Below, piece after piece: positions 9,053 through 16,855 of a DNA stretch of 64,000 nucleotides. Made by a program: the position numbers and the translations under genes. Below the pieces are notes generated by a model, which searched no databases, had not been told where the DNA came from, and was given only the letters and a program-made list of their open reading frames with translations. Every line of letters begins with the position of its first letter. Position 1 is the first letter of the stretch. Source of the stretch: Thiocapsa roseopersicina (GTDB lineage Bacteria > Pseudomonadota > Gammaproteobacteria > Chromatiales > Chromatiaceae); contig NZ_FNNZ01000001.1 of NCBI RefSeq assembly GCF_900106925.1, forward strand, positions 310,001-374,000, in the 5' to 3' direction.

Positions 9053-9640
9053 GTGGAAACCATCATCCGATCCTCGACGAAGGGCGCATCCCGGCCCGGC
9101 AGTGCGAAGACCTCTCGCGTCGCCGGTCGGTTCCGTGCCCCTCGAACCCTGATACTCCTCTCGGCTGTCTTTGTCGCAGGGTGCTCCAGTGCGCCGAAGC
9201 AGCAGACCGAGCCGGTCACATCGCCGGTCCTCTCTGCTCCGCCGACGACCACGGCTCCGCTGGAAAGCACCCGCCCGGTCTATGCCGGGCCTTGGGAAGA
9301 TCCCGGTAACCCTCTGTATCAGCGAACCATCTATTTCGACTATGACACCGCCGAGATCAAGCCCGAATATCTCCCGGTGCTGCGTACCCACGCGCGTTAT
9401 CTGGGCACCAACGCAGGGGTCAAGGCCAAACTCGAAGGCAACACCGACGAGCGCGGGACGCGCGAGTACAACCTCGCGCTGGGCGATCAACGTGCCGAGT
9501 CGGTGCGACGCCTCATGATCGCCGACGGGGTGTCGCCGAACCAGTTGTCCACGCTGAGCTACGGCGAAGAACGCGCGGCCAATCCGGGTCATAGCGAGCA
9601 GGCGTGGCGGTTGAACCGGCGTGTTGTGATCCAGTATTGA
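9053..9640 (+). CDS. pal: Peptidoglycan-associated lipoprotein Pal
   Basis: Pal (195 aa) is an outer-membrane lipoprotein. After a positively charged leader and hydrophobic segment, the lipobox SAVFVAGCSS places the lipidated Cys near residue 44. The C-terminal OmpA-like domain has IYFDYDTAEIKPEYL and the peptidoglycan-binding block LEGNTDERGTREYNLALGDQRA. The GTG start at 9053 is preceded by caggagccc. The leader is longer than in E. coli; an internal start (no ATG is visible before the lipobox) seems less likely. It binds TolB and anchors the outer membrane to peptidoglycan. Confidence 0.93.
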   Translation: METIIRSSTKGASRPGSAKTSRVAGRFRAPRTLILLSAVFVAGCSSAPKQQTEPVTSPVLSAPPTTTAPLESTRPVYAGPWEDPGNPLYQRTIYFDYDTAEIKPEYLPVLRTHARYLGTNAGVKAKLEGNTDERGTREYNLALGDQRAESVRRLMIADGVSPNQLSTLSYGEERAANPGHSEQAWRLNRRVVIQY

Positions 9641-9646
9641 ATCGGG

Positions 9647-9735
9647 TTGAATCGCGTCCGGTGCGACCTGCGGGCTTTTTCGGTGGGATCGGATTTCGGC
9701 GCGTGTCTGCGGGTGTTGGCGTTGACGCGATTCAA
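9647..9735. repeat. Palindromic intergenic element between pal and cpoB
   Basis: Perfect 12-bp arms ttgaatcgcgtc (9647-9658) and gacgcgattcaa (9724-9735) enclose 65 bases. The arms closely match ctgaaccgcgtc/gacgcggttcag between rpoB and rpoC (58098-58183), so this is one copy of a dispersed family. It sits just after the pal stop codon and could separate cpoB transcription or act as an RNA-processing or protein-binding site. Confidence 0.65.
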
Positions 9736-9846
9736 GTCTTCTAAGAATTTCATTTAATCTGCTTTTCTTGGCGCTTTGGGTCGGTGGTTGACTGTCGAGC
9801 GCGAAGGTTTCGGTTGTCGCCGGAGCAGGGTTTAGGAGTGCACTCG

Positions 9847-10710
9847 ATGGGTATCCGACCGATTGTCCTGATTCTTGCTGCGGCTCTGATCGCTGCGGCC
9901 ATCCCGGCGACGACCTTTGCAGACCCCGCCCTCGAGGCGCGGCTTGCCCGCATGGAGCGCATCCTCGAGAATCAGGCCGGCTCCGATATGCTGCTTCAGA
10001 TGCAGCAGCTGCAGATGGAGATGCAGGAGCTGCGCGGGTTGGTCGAGATGCAGCAGTTCGAGATCCAAAAGCTGCAGCGCCAGCAACGCGATCAATTTCT
10101 CGATATCGACTCTCGGCTCGGCGCCGATCGCGGCGATCCCTTGGGTCCTGCCGCGCCTGGCGATCTGAACGGTGGCCTCGGCACCGGCTCCATCGACGTC
10201 GGCGGAAGCGATCTCGACGCCCCCGCGGGGACGCCCGAGCCGCCGCCCTCCATCGGTGCGCCCATTCCCTCGTCGACTGGTGCCGCCGGCATTCCCTCTT
10301 TGCCCTCGCCCGAGACGACCGGCGGCAGCGAGCGGGACGCCTATGCCGCCGCCTTCGAGCTGCTCAAAGAACGCAAGTACGACGAGGCCCAAGCCGGCTT
10401 CAACGACCTGCTCCGGCGTTATCCGCAGGGCCAGTTCACCGACAACGCCCGCTACTGGCTCGGCGAGACCTACTATGTCCAGCGCAACTACCCGGCCGCC
10501 TTGGCCGAGCTCGATCGCCTGGTCCAACTGAGCCCCGACAGCCCGAAGGTGCCCGGTGCAATGCTGAAGATCGGCTACATCCAATACGAGCAGAAGCAGC
10601 TCGACCAAGCGCGCGCCGTGCTCGAGGACGTCGTCAAACGCTACCCCAACAGCACGGAGGCGCGCCTCGCCAAAAGCCGTCTGGAGCGGATCGGACAAGA
10701 GTTGCGCTGA
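9847..10710 (+). CDS. cpoB: Cell division coordinator CpoB (YbgF)
   Basis: This 287-aa periplasmic protein starts MGIRPIVLILAAALIAAAIP, a signal peptide cleaved near TFADPA. A trimerising coiled coil follows (MERILENQAGSDMLLQMQQL onward, about residues 37-85), then a Gly/Pro/Ser-rich linker and a TPR domain (AYAAAFELLKERKYDEAQ, NARYWLGETYYVQRNYP, KIGYIQYEQKQLDQARA). CpoB coordinates Tol with peptidoglycan synthesis. The start at 9847 gives a clean signal peptide; upstream frame to 9784 does not. The gap from pal is longer than elsewhere in the operon and holds a palindromic element. Confidence 0.93.
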   Translation: MGIRPIVLILAAALIAAAIPATTFADPALEARLARMERILENQAGSDMLLQMQQLQMEMQELRGLVEMQQFEIQKLQRQQRDQFLDIDSRLGADRGDPLGPAAPGDLNGGLGTGSIDVGGSDLDAPAGTPEPPPSIGAPIPSSTGAAGIPSLPSPETTGGSERDAYAAAFELLKERKYDEAQAGFNDLLRRYPQGQFTDNARYWLGETYYVQRNYPAALAELDRLVQLSPDSPKVPGAMLKIGYIQYEQKQLDQARAVLEDVVKRYPNSTEARLAKSRLERIGQELR

Positions 10711-10782
10711 GCGACACCGAGCCACATCGGGGAGGCGCACGGCTGCGACGACACTCGCTTCCACGGGCGCGCGACGTAACCC

Positions 10783-10811
10783 TTCAAAAAGACCGCGCGC
10801 CGCATTATACT
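10783..10811 (+). promoter_or_regulatory. Predicted sigma70 promoter for tRNA-Lys
   Basis: TTCAAA (10783-10788), a 17-base spacer and TATACT (10806-10811) lie 11 bases before the mature tRNA start. The -10 matches consensus at five of six positions; the -35 is weaker. Confidence 0.55.
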
Positions 10812-10822
10812 GCTCTGCTTTC

Positions 10823-10898
10823 GCGCCCTTAGCTCAGTTGGTAGAGCATCTGACTTTTAATCAGGTGGTCGCGCGTTCGAGTCGCGCAGGGCGCACCA
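10823..10898 (+). tRNA. tRNA-Lys (anticodon TTT)
   Basis: The 76-base sequence folds as a standard tRNA: acceptor gcgccct/agggcgc, D-arm with agctcagttggtagagc, anticodon loop cTTTTaa with TTT, T-arm containing gttcgag, and an encoded CCA at 10896-10898. It lies directly beside the remains of a RelBE-like toxin-antitoxin pair on the opposite strand. Confidence 0.97.
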
Positions 10899-11132
10899 TA
10901 ATAAACAACGGCTTAGGCGTTTCGCGTCTAGGCCGTTCGTTTTTGCGCCACACGCGATAGTCGCCAATGCGCAGCCGATACAGGCGGTTGCCTCCCTCCG
11001 GCTTGCGGGTTCCCGGCATGCGTGGGTCGCTGGCCAGGGCATCGATCGCTGCGCCGATGCGCGCTCGGTAAGCTTGGGGCAGCGCCAGCAGGGCCTTGGC
11101 GCGCTGCGTTTGACCTCGATCCGATAGGTCAT
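10899..11132 (-). pseudogene. RelE-family toxin remnant (frameshifted, C-terminus lost)
   Basis: Read on the minus strand from ATG (complement of 11130-11132) the protein begins MTYRIEVKRSA, the usual RelE/ParE-like N-terminus. The frame must then shift by one base near 11100 to recover KALLALPQAYRARIGAAIDA and GGNRLYRLRIGDYRVWRKNE, which match the middle of RelE toxins. The final beta strands and catalytic C-terminal block are missing; the frame runs into the tRNA-Lys gene. One apparent single-base deletion and the truncation make it non-functional unless the base is a sequencing error. It follows the antitoxin remnant with TGATG overlap, the typical operon layout. Confidence 0.7.
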
Positions 11133-11218
11133 CACAAGCCCAGTTCGGCCTTGATCGTTTCCCATGGAATGGTGGGTTCATTCATCGCCTTGCGCGCGTC
11201 TTCCAGGTCTTCCAGACG
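11132..11218 (-). pseudogene. RelB-like antitoxin remnant (C-terminal piece only)
   Basis: Twenty-eight codons read RLEDLEDARKAMNEPTIPWE then TIKAELGL and a stop, the characteristic C-terminal tail (IPWEeiKaELGL) of short antitoxins paired with RelE toxins. A stop codon lies immediately upstream in frame, so the N-terminal DNA-binding part is gone; the fructokinase gene begins 3 bases beyond on the other strand. Its stop overlaps the toxin start. The recognition depends on motif pattern alone. Confidence 0.65.
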
Positions 11219-11220
11219 TT

Positions 11221-12123
11221 ATGACTCGGATCGGCATCGACCTCGGCGGGACCAAGATCGAGATCGTCGCGCTGGATGCCGACGGGCGCGAGCTGCTGCG
11301 ACGGCGGGTGGCGACGCCGCAGGGCGACTATGCCGCGACGGTTCGCACGGTTGCAGCCCTGGTGCATGATGCTGAAGGGACCATCGGCAGGCGCGCCAGC
11401 GTGGGCGTCGGCACCCCGGGCTCGATGTCGCGCCTCACCGGATGTCTGCGCAACGCCAACTCGACCTGCCTGAACGGCAAGCCCTTGCAGAACGACCTCG
11501 AGGCCGCGCTCGACCGGCCGGTGCGTTTGGCCAACGACGCCAACTGTTTCGCCATGTCGGAGGCGGTCGACGGCGCGGGGGCCGGTGCGGAGACCGTCTT
11601 CGGTGTGATCCTCGGGACCGGGGTCGGCGGCGGTGTCGTGGTGCACGGCCGACTGCTCGTCGGCGCCAACGCGATCGCGGGAGAGTGGGGTCATTCGCCG
11701 CTACCTCTGCCGGATGCGGACGACCGACCCCTGCCGCCCTGTTACTGCGGCCGCGCCGGTTGCGTCGAAACCTATCTCTCGGGTCCGGGGCTTGCGGCCG
11801 ATCATGCGCGACGTCACGGCGGGACAGCGGATGCAGCGATGATCGCCGCACGTGCCCTCGCAGGTGACCCCGCGTGCGAGGCCAGCCTCCGACGCTACGA
11901 GGCGCGTCTGGCCCGAGCGCTCGCGGTCGTCGTCAATCTTCTCGACCCGGATGTGATCGTGCTGGGCGGCGGACTCTCGAAGCTCGATCGGCTCTATCGA
12001 CACGTCCCGGATCTCTGGACGGCGTACATCTTCTCCGATCAGGTCGCCACCCGGCTACTGCCGGCGCGGCATGGCGATTCATCCGGCGTGCGTGGTGCGG
12101 CCTGGCTGTGGGGTGTAACCTGA
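11221..12123 (+). CDS. mak: ROK-family fructokinase (Mak-like)
   Basis: This 300-aa ROK sugar kinase phosphorylates fructose and possibly mannose with ATP. It begins with the phosphate motif IGIDLGGTKIEIVALDADG. It has the catalytic region LANDANCFAMSEAVDGAGAG with the conserved Asp, the VILGTGVGGGVV loop, the AGEWGHSPLP histidine and the zinc-binding CYCGRAGCVETY cluster. The C-terminus DSSGVRGAAWLW matches E. coli Mak closely. ATG at 11221 is used because the family starts at this position; the upstream frame covers the antitoxin remnant. Confidence 0.9.
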   Translation: MTRIGIDLGGTKIEIVALDADGRELLRRRVATPQGDYAATVRTVAALVHDAEGTIGRRASVGVGTPGSMSRLTGCLRNANSTCLNGKPLQNDLEAALDRPVRLANDANCFAMSEAVDGAGAGAETVFGVILGTGVGGGVVVHGRLLVGANAIAGEWGHSPLPLPDADDRPLPPCYCGRAGCVETYLSGPGLAADHARRHGGTADAAMIAARALAGDPACEASLRRYEARLARALAVVVNLLDPDVIVLGGGLSKLDRLYRHVPDLWTAYIFSDQVATRLLPARHGDSSGVRGAAWLWGVT

Positions 12124-12160
12124 CGGCCGATCGACTGCCGGTCTTTATGAGGAGCACCCA

Positions 12161-12772
12161 ATGCATATCGCCCTTTTCGGCGCGACCGGGGGAACCGGGC
12201 GCCACGTTTTGGATCAGGCACTCGCGCAGGGTTACACCGTCTCGGCGCTGGTGCGGGATCCCTCGAAGCTTGCGGAGCAAACAGGGTTGACCTTGGTCGT
12301 CGGGGATGTCTTGGATCAGACTGCGGCAACCCGCTGCATCCAAGGTGCCGACGCCGTGATCTGCGTTCTCGGCTCGCACGGGAGCCGGGACCCGATCGAG
12401 GCGCTCGGTACGGGCGTGATCTTGGATGCGATGCGCGAAACCGGGGTGCGCCGGCTCGTTGCGGTGACCTCGCTGGGCGTCGGAGACAGTCGCGAGCAGA
12501 TCAATTGGGCGTTCCGCGTCATCATGGATCTGACGCTGAAACCCATCATGATGGCCAAAGAGGAACAGGAACGGCTCATCAAGGCGAGCGGGCTGGACTG
12601 GACCATCGTGCGTCCGGGCGGATTGACCGATGGTCCCCGCACCGGCGCCTACCGCTTCGGGCGCGACCGGTCGATCAAGGGCGGGCGCATCAGCCGTGCC
12701 GACGTGGCTGATTTCCTGTTGCGGCAGCTGACCGACTCGGCCTTCATCCACCAGACCCCGGCGGTGAGTTGA
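12161..12772 (+). CDS. NAD(P)-binding atypical SDR/NmrA-like protein
   Basis: This 203-aa protein starts MHIALFGATGGTGRHVLDQA, the GxxGxxG dinucleotide-binding motif of atypical short-chain dehydrogenases. It has LVVGDVLDQ and GADAVICVLGS strands, then LVAVTSLGVGD and LDWTIVRPGGLTDGP, the standard NAD(P)H-binding (NmrA/YwnB-like) pattern. The classical YxxxK is absent, so it may be a regulator or reductase of unknown substrate. It sits in the same orientation as mak and trmO with short gaps. Confidence 0.8.
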   Translation: MHIALFGATGGTGRHVLDQALAQGYTVSALVRDPSKLAEQTGLTLVVGDVLDQTAATRCIQGADAVICVLGSHGSRDPIEALGTGVILDAMRETGVRRLVAVTSLGVGDSREQINWAFRVIMDLTLKPIMMAKEEQERLIKASGLDWTIVRPGGLTDGPRTGAYRFGRDRSIKGGRISRADVADFLLRQLTDSAFIHQTPAVS

Positions 12773-12803
12773 TCTGCCGCGACGCCATCGTCACCGAGGA
12801 CCG

Positions 12804-13283
12804 ATGAACATCGAATACAGCCCGATCGGCACCATCCACTCCCCGTTCGGGCAGCCCACCGACATGCCGATTCAACCGACCGGTGCGCTCGGCGTCCAGG
12901 GCACGATCGAGGTGCTCGAGGCATTCCGAGAGGGCCTGAAGGATCTCGACGGCTTCTCGCACCTGATCCTGCTCTATCACTTCCACCACAGCCGCGGGTT
13001 CGATCTGCAACCCGTGCCGTTCCTGGATCGAGAGCCGCGCGGGCTGTTCGCGACCCGAGCACCCAAACGCCCGAATTCGATCGGCTTGTCCGTCGTGCGA
13101 CTGGACAAGATCGAGGACGGTCTGCTGTACATCACGAACGTGGATATTCTCGACGGAACCCCGCTCCTGGACATCAAGCCGTATGTGCCGGCGTTCGATA
13201 CGCCGAGCGACGTGCGCGCCGGCTGGTTCGAGAAGGTCGCCTCGGCCGTCTCCGACCATCGGTCGGATGATCGGTTTCAGTAG
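12804..13283 (+). CDS. trmO: tRNA (N6-threonylcarbamoyl-A37) methyltransferase TrmO
   Basis: The 159-aa TrmO/TsaA (VirR/UPF0066) protein methylates the t6A modification at position 37 of certain threonine tRNAs using SAM. Signature segments visible are IGTIHSPFGQPTDMPIQP at the N-terminus, LKDLDGFSHLILLYHFHHS, RGLFATRAPKRPNSIGLSVV and VDILDGTPLLDIKPYVP. Its length fits single-domain archaeal/proteobacterial forms and lacks the larger C-terminal domain of E. coli TrmO. A gagga ribosome binding site precedes the ATG. Confidence 0.9.
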   Translation: MNIEYSPIGTIHSPFGQPTDMPIQPTGALGVQGTIEVLEAFREGLKDLDGFSHLILLYHFHHSRGFDLQPVPFLDREPRGLFATRAPKRPNSIGLSVVRLDKIEDGLLYITNVDILDGTPLLDIKPYVPAFDTPSDVRAGWFEKVASAVSDHRSDDRFQ

Positions 13284-13361
13284 GGCACGAGGGCCTGGCT
13301 CCTCCTCCCGCGCGCACTATACTCGGAGTGTCTACTGACCCCGATGCGCGGGAGGACAGCC

Positions 13362-15494
13362 ATGAGCGATCCGGGAGCGAACGACGGCAGGCTGGTACGG
13401 CGGATCAGGTTCTACTGGGACTCGCCGGTGCGCAAATTCATCTGGGACTCGCTGCTGCGGGTGCCTTGGTTGATCGCCTACAACATCGCCGGGAGCGCGG
13501 TTTTGGTGATCTTGTTCGCATTCACCTCCCAGGGGCGGGATCTGCTGCGCATCTCGGCCGAGCGCGGTTTCGCGCTCGCCGATCTCGACTTTCTTTGGAA
13601 CCTCGTGTTTCTGATCGGCACGCTGATCGGCTCCCTGTCGCTCTGGTACACATCCCGGCTCACGCTGGGTGTCGAGTATCCCGCCTATCCGCTGGACCCC
13701 AAGTCCGCGGCCTTCGGGCGACGCTGGTGGCCGCGCGTCGTCGGCAGTCTGGTGCCGCTCGCGATCGGCTGGACCTTTCTGCAGATCGGCTCCGCGGCGC
13801 CGAGCAGCGAGACCCTGCTCGGCTGGCTCTACCTCGGGATGGGTTTTGCGTTGTTGCTTTTCTACGTGGCGCGCAGGCCGATCTTCGGCGTGGAACGGGA
13901 CGACATGATCCTGGACCTGCGCAACGCCGTCCCGACGGAGCATCGGCGCCGCGGGCGCGCCTTGCTGATCGCCGCTTTTACGCTGGTTCCGCTCTTCGTG
14001 ATCGCGCCGGTTCTGCTGCCTCAACTGCTGGGAGCACCCGCGATCGCCGTGCTCGGCGTGGTCGGGATCAGCCTGTTCGGCACCGGTGTTTTGACCTATC
14101 TGCCGATGTCCAACGGTGCGCCGCCGCTCACACTCGCGGTGCTGCTGTTGGCCCTGGTGTCCGGCATCTGGAACGACAATCACGCGGTGCGCGTCGGCGA
14201 CGGCGCGGACATCGCGGCCCAGCGGCCCACGCCCGTCGAGCAGCTCGCGGCCTGGCAACAGGGCCGCGCCGGGAATGCCGTCGCACCTGAGTCGGTCGTG
14301 CTGGTCGCGACCTCGGGCGGCGGCATCAGTGCGGCCTATTGGACTGCCTCGACGCTGGCCTATCTCGAGCAGAAATTCGCCGCGCCCTTCAGGGAACGGC
14401 TCTTTGCGGTCAGCGGGGTCTCCGGCGGCAGCCTCGGTGCGGCGACCTATGTCGCTCTGAAGCGGGCCGGGCTGGAAAACGGGCAGGCGGATGCTCTGCT
14501 CGATCAGGTGCGCGAGGTGCTCGGCCACGACTTTCTGTCGCCGGTCGTCGCCGGGATGCTGTTTCCGGACCTGGTGCAGCGGTTTCTGCCCGTGCCGATC
14601 GGGCTTGCGGATCGCCAACGTTTTCTCGAACGCTCCTGGGAGTCGGCCTTCGACGGCGAGGCGAGGGCGCTCTTCAAGGGCCCGTTCCAGGGCCTTTACT
14701 CCGGACCCGAGGCAGCAGCTCTGCCGAGCCTGCTGCTGAATACGACCATCGTCGAGACCGGCCAACGTGGTGTCTTCTCGAACCTGCGCGTCGACGGACT
14801 TCCACAGGTGATCGATCTGCTGGAGCCGCGCTACGGTCTCGTCGACATTCGCACCAGTGCCGCCGCGGGCGCCAGCGCCCGCTTTACCTACGTCAGCCCC
14901 GCCGGCACGGTCCATGTCGAGGACGGCGAAGCCCTGCGTCTCGTCGATGGCGGCTACTTCGAGAACTCGGGCGCTGCGTCGATGACCGATCTCATCACCC
15001 TGTTGGTGAAGAACGGCGTCGCTCTGAAGCCGATTCTGATCATCATCGACAACGACACGACCGCACCGAATCTCTGCCGACGCGACGGCAGTGTCGACCA
15101 GCTCCCGAGCGGAGAGCGCTTCAACTCAACCGTCAGCGAGGTCACGGCGCCCGCCCAAGCGCTTCTTCAGACGCGCGCAGCGCGTGGAAACCTGGCCGAA
15201 GTTACCGCCGCGAATCTGGTCGAGAGCATCGGCGGGACGGTCATCGAGGTCCCGCTCGCCTCCGTGCTGCGGGCACGGCTTGCCGCTCTGGGAGCCGCCG
15301 ATGCCGAGACCATCGCGGCAATGGAAAGCCGATATGTGGAGCCGCCTCTCGGCTGGTCGCTGTCACAAGAGGTCCGCGAGGGCATGGACAACACCCTGCA
15401 AAACGAACAGGGCGGCTTGGACCGTCAGCTCCGGTATCTCGCCATCGCCCTCGGTCTGGAGCAGGGCGAGGTGCCGCCCTGTGCTGCGCATTAG
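13362..15494 (+). CDS. Patatin-like phospholipase with multi-pass membrane domain
   Basis: This 710-aa protein combines an N-terminal membrane region, with about seven hydrophobic helices in residues 30-280, and a patatin-like hydrolase. The latter shows the oxyanion loop TSGGGISAAYW (about 318), nucleophile elbow VSGVSGGSLG (about 353-362) and catalytic Asp in VDGGYFENSG (about 528). Patatin enzymes deacylate lipids with a Ser-Asp dyad. ATG 13362 is preferred because ggagga lies 5-10 bases upstream (13351); ATG 13344 lies before that site. A TATACT-like -10 is at 13318-13323. Substrate and role are unknown. Confidence 0.8.
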   Translation: MSDPGANDGRLVRRIRFYWDSPVRKFIWDSLLRVPWLIAYNIAGSAVLVILFAFTSQGRDLLRISAERGFALADLDFLWNLVFLIGTLIGSLSLWYTSRLTLGVEYPAYPLDPKSAAFGRRWWPRVVGSLVPLAIGWTFLQIGSAAPSSETLLGWLYLGMGFALLLFYVARRPIFGVERDDMILDLRNAVPTEHRRRGRALLIAAFTLVPLFVIAPVLLPQLLGAPAIAVLGVVGISLFGTGVLTYLPMSNGAPPLTLAVLLLALVSGIWNDNHAVRVGDGADIAAQRPTPVEQLAAWQQGRAGNAVAPESVVLVATSGGGISAAYWTASTLAYLEQKFAAPFRERLFAVSGVSGGSLGAATYVALKRAGLENGQADALLDQVREVLGHDFLSPVVAGMLFPDLVQRFLPVPIGLADRQRFLERSWESAFDGEARALFKGPFQGLYSGPEAAALPSLLLNTTIVETGQRGVFSNLRVDGLPQVIDLLEPRYGLVDIRTSAAAGASARFTYVSPAGTVHVEDGEALRLVDGGYFENSGAASMTDLITLLVKNGVALKPILIIIDNDTTAPNLCRRDGSVDQLPSGERFNSTVSEVTAPAQALLQTRAARGNLAEVTAANLVESIGGTVIEVPLASVLRARLAALGAADAETIAAMESRYVEPPLGWSLSQEVREGMDNTLQNEQGGLDRQLRYLAIALGLEQGEVPPCAAH

Positions 15495-15598
15495 GGGACG
15501 CGTCTTTCGCAGGGCCTCAGAGGAGCTTGACCAGTGCGGCGATGGCGGCCTCTTCTGGATTGCTCGGGTCGCCGACCACCCAGTTCGCCGAACCCGGG

Positions 15599-16309
15599 CT
15601 ACCAGGGGATCGGCTCTCCGTGTCGGAAAAAGCCGCCGCTCGGCCCATCATCCGGGAGCGTCGCTGCCCAGACGATGCCCTCCGCGCCTTCCTCCACCGA
15701 CAATGGCGCCCGTTCGCCGCCCAGATTCGTACGGACCCAGCCCGGGCAGACAGAGTTGACCTTGACTCCAGTTTCGCGCAACTCATCGGCGAAGATTCGG
15801 GTGAGCGCGTTGAGCGAAACCTTGGAGAGCCGATAGCCCGGGCAGCAGCCGTTCATCTCGTCGAGCTGGCCCATGCCGGAGGAGACATTGACCACGCGAC
15901 CTCGGCCATTCATCAAGGGGATCAAGACCTGGCAGAGTCGCAGCGGCCCCAGTGCGTTGGTCTCCATGCCGCGGCGCACCGTCTCCAGGTCCGCCCGAAA
16001 GACGCTGGCCTCCTCTGTTCCGGGCTTGGGGTCGGGGACGATTCCGGCGTTGTTGACCAAGACGTCCAGCCGGCCGATGCCGCGAACGGTCTCGGCAAGG
16101 GCCTGAATCGACGCCTCGTCGGTCACGTCCAGAGGCTGGAAGCGGACAGCGTGACCGGCATCCGCCAGGACCTGCGCGGAGGCGCGACCTTCCGGCTCAC
16201 GCCGGGCGGTCAGGATGACGGTGTAGCCCAAAGCCGCCAGCCGACGGCTGGTCTCCAGGCCCAGGCCGCGATTGGCGCCGGTCACAACGGCGACGGGTTG
16301 ATCGGACAT
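15599..16309 (-). CDS. SDR family NAD(P)-dependent oxidoreductase
   Basis: This 236-aa classical short-chain dehydrogenase has the cofactor motif VVTGANRGLGLETSRRL (about residues 7-23), LDVLVNNAGIVPD (NNAG), the catalytic Ser in VNVSSGMGQLD, the YRLSKVSLNAL motif (YxxxK) and the NSVCPGWVRTNLGG loop. The C-terminus GGFFRHGEPIPW is typical of carbonyl-reductase-like SDRs. All catalytic residues are present. It is convergent with the patatin gene and marks the start of the less conserved region. Substrate unknown. Confidence 0.88.
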   Translation of the reverse strand: MSDQPVAVVTGANRGLGLETSRRLAALGYTVILTARREPEGRASAQVLADAGHAVRFQPLDVTDEASIQALAETVRGIGRLDVLVNNAGIVPDPKPGTEEASVFRADLETVRRGMETNALGPLRLCQVLIPLMNGRGRVVNVSSGMGQLDEMNGCCPGYRLSKVSLNALTRIFADELRETGVKVNSVCPGWVRTNLGGERAPLSVEEGAEGIVWAATLPDDGPSGGFFRHGEPIPW

Positions 16310-16855
16310 CGTATGCTCCTCCGGGGGACAGGCGAGACGCCGGTTGGCGGCCGAGGTTCGCCGGATGGTTGGCTAAGGTTGGCGCCGAATTTCGACCCAT
16401 GAGAGGCCTGGTTCGTTCAGCTCCAAGACCCGGATGCCGCCGGTGCCGTCGCGATCATATCCGATCGCCGGCTCTCGCCGCGGCACCGAGGCGCCGAATC
16501 ACTGAACGCATGTTCGGCCGACCCCAGAGGTGCGAGGGCGCCGCATCCGACATGATCGGCGGCGACACTCGCGGCGACATCGCGTGCGCGCAGACCGCCT
16601 GGCGCTGAGTGAATCCGCGGTCACGCAAGGAAACGACCAGTTCACAGACTGGGAGAGCGCCAAGCACGCCATCCGGAATCGCCGTGCTGCCGCTGAAACT
16701 CTCCTGCTATTCCGGGTGTGACGACCTGGTAACGTGATGTGCATCCTGCTTCCAGAAACCGCGGTGCATAATGGAAGAGCGGTGGCGGAAACCGTCGGCA
16801 TCGGGTTCGCCCTCGTCTACGGCGCGGAACGAAGGCCTGACGTCGAGGTTGAATG
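16310..16855. other. Gene-poor gap with a decayed copy of the neighbouring nuclease gene
   Basis: No intact gene is seen. At 16411-16470 the minus strand translates to AIGYDRDGTGGIRVLELNE, which aligns with the segment RGYDLIDHGGIWVLELNK encoded at about 17220-17280. It is a remnant of a second copy of the Rpn-type nuclease gene. The rest of the gap shows no recognisable coding pattern or strong terminator. Confidence 0.5.

Noticed and set aside
15502..15598. Coding-like minus-strand segment after the SDR stop (NPEEAAIAALVKLL)
   Set aside because: The SDR ends with the normal family C-terminus at 15599, and the segment is too short with no start or family match to call a gene.
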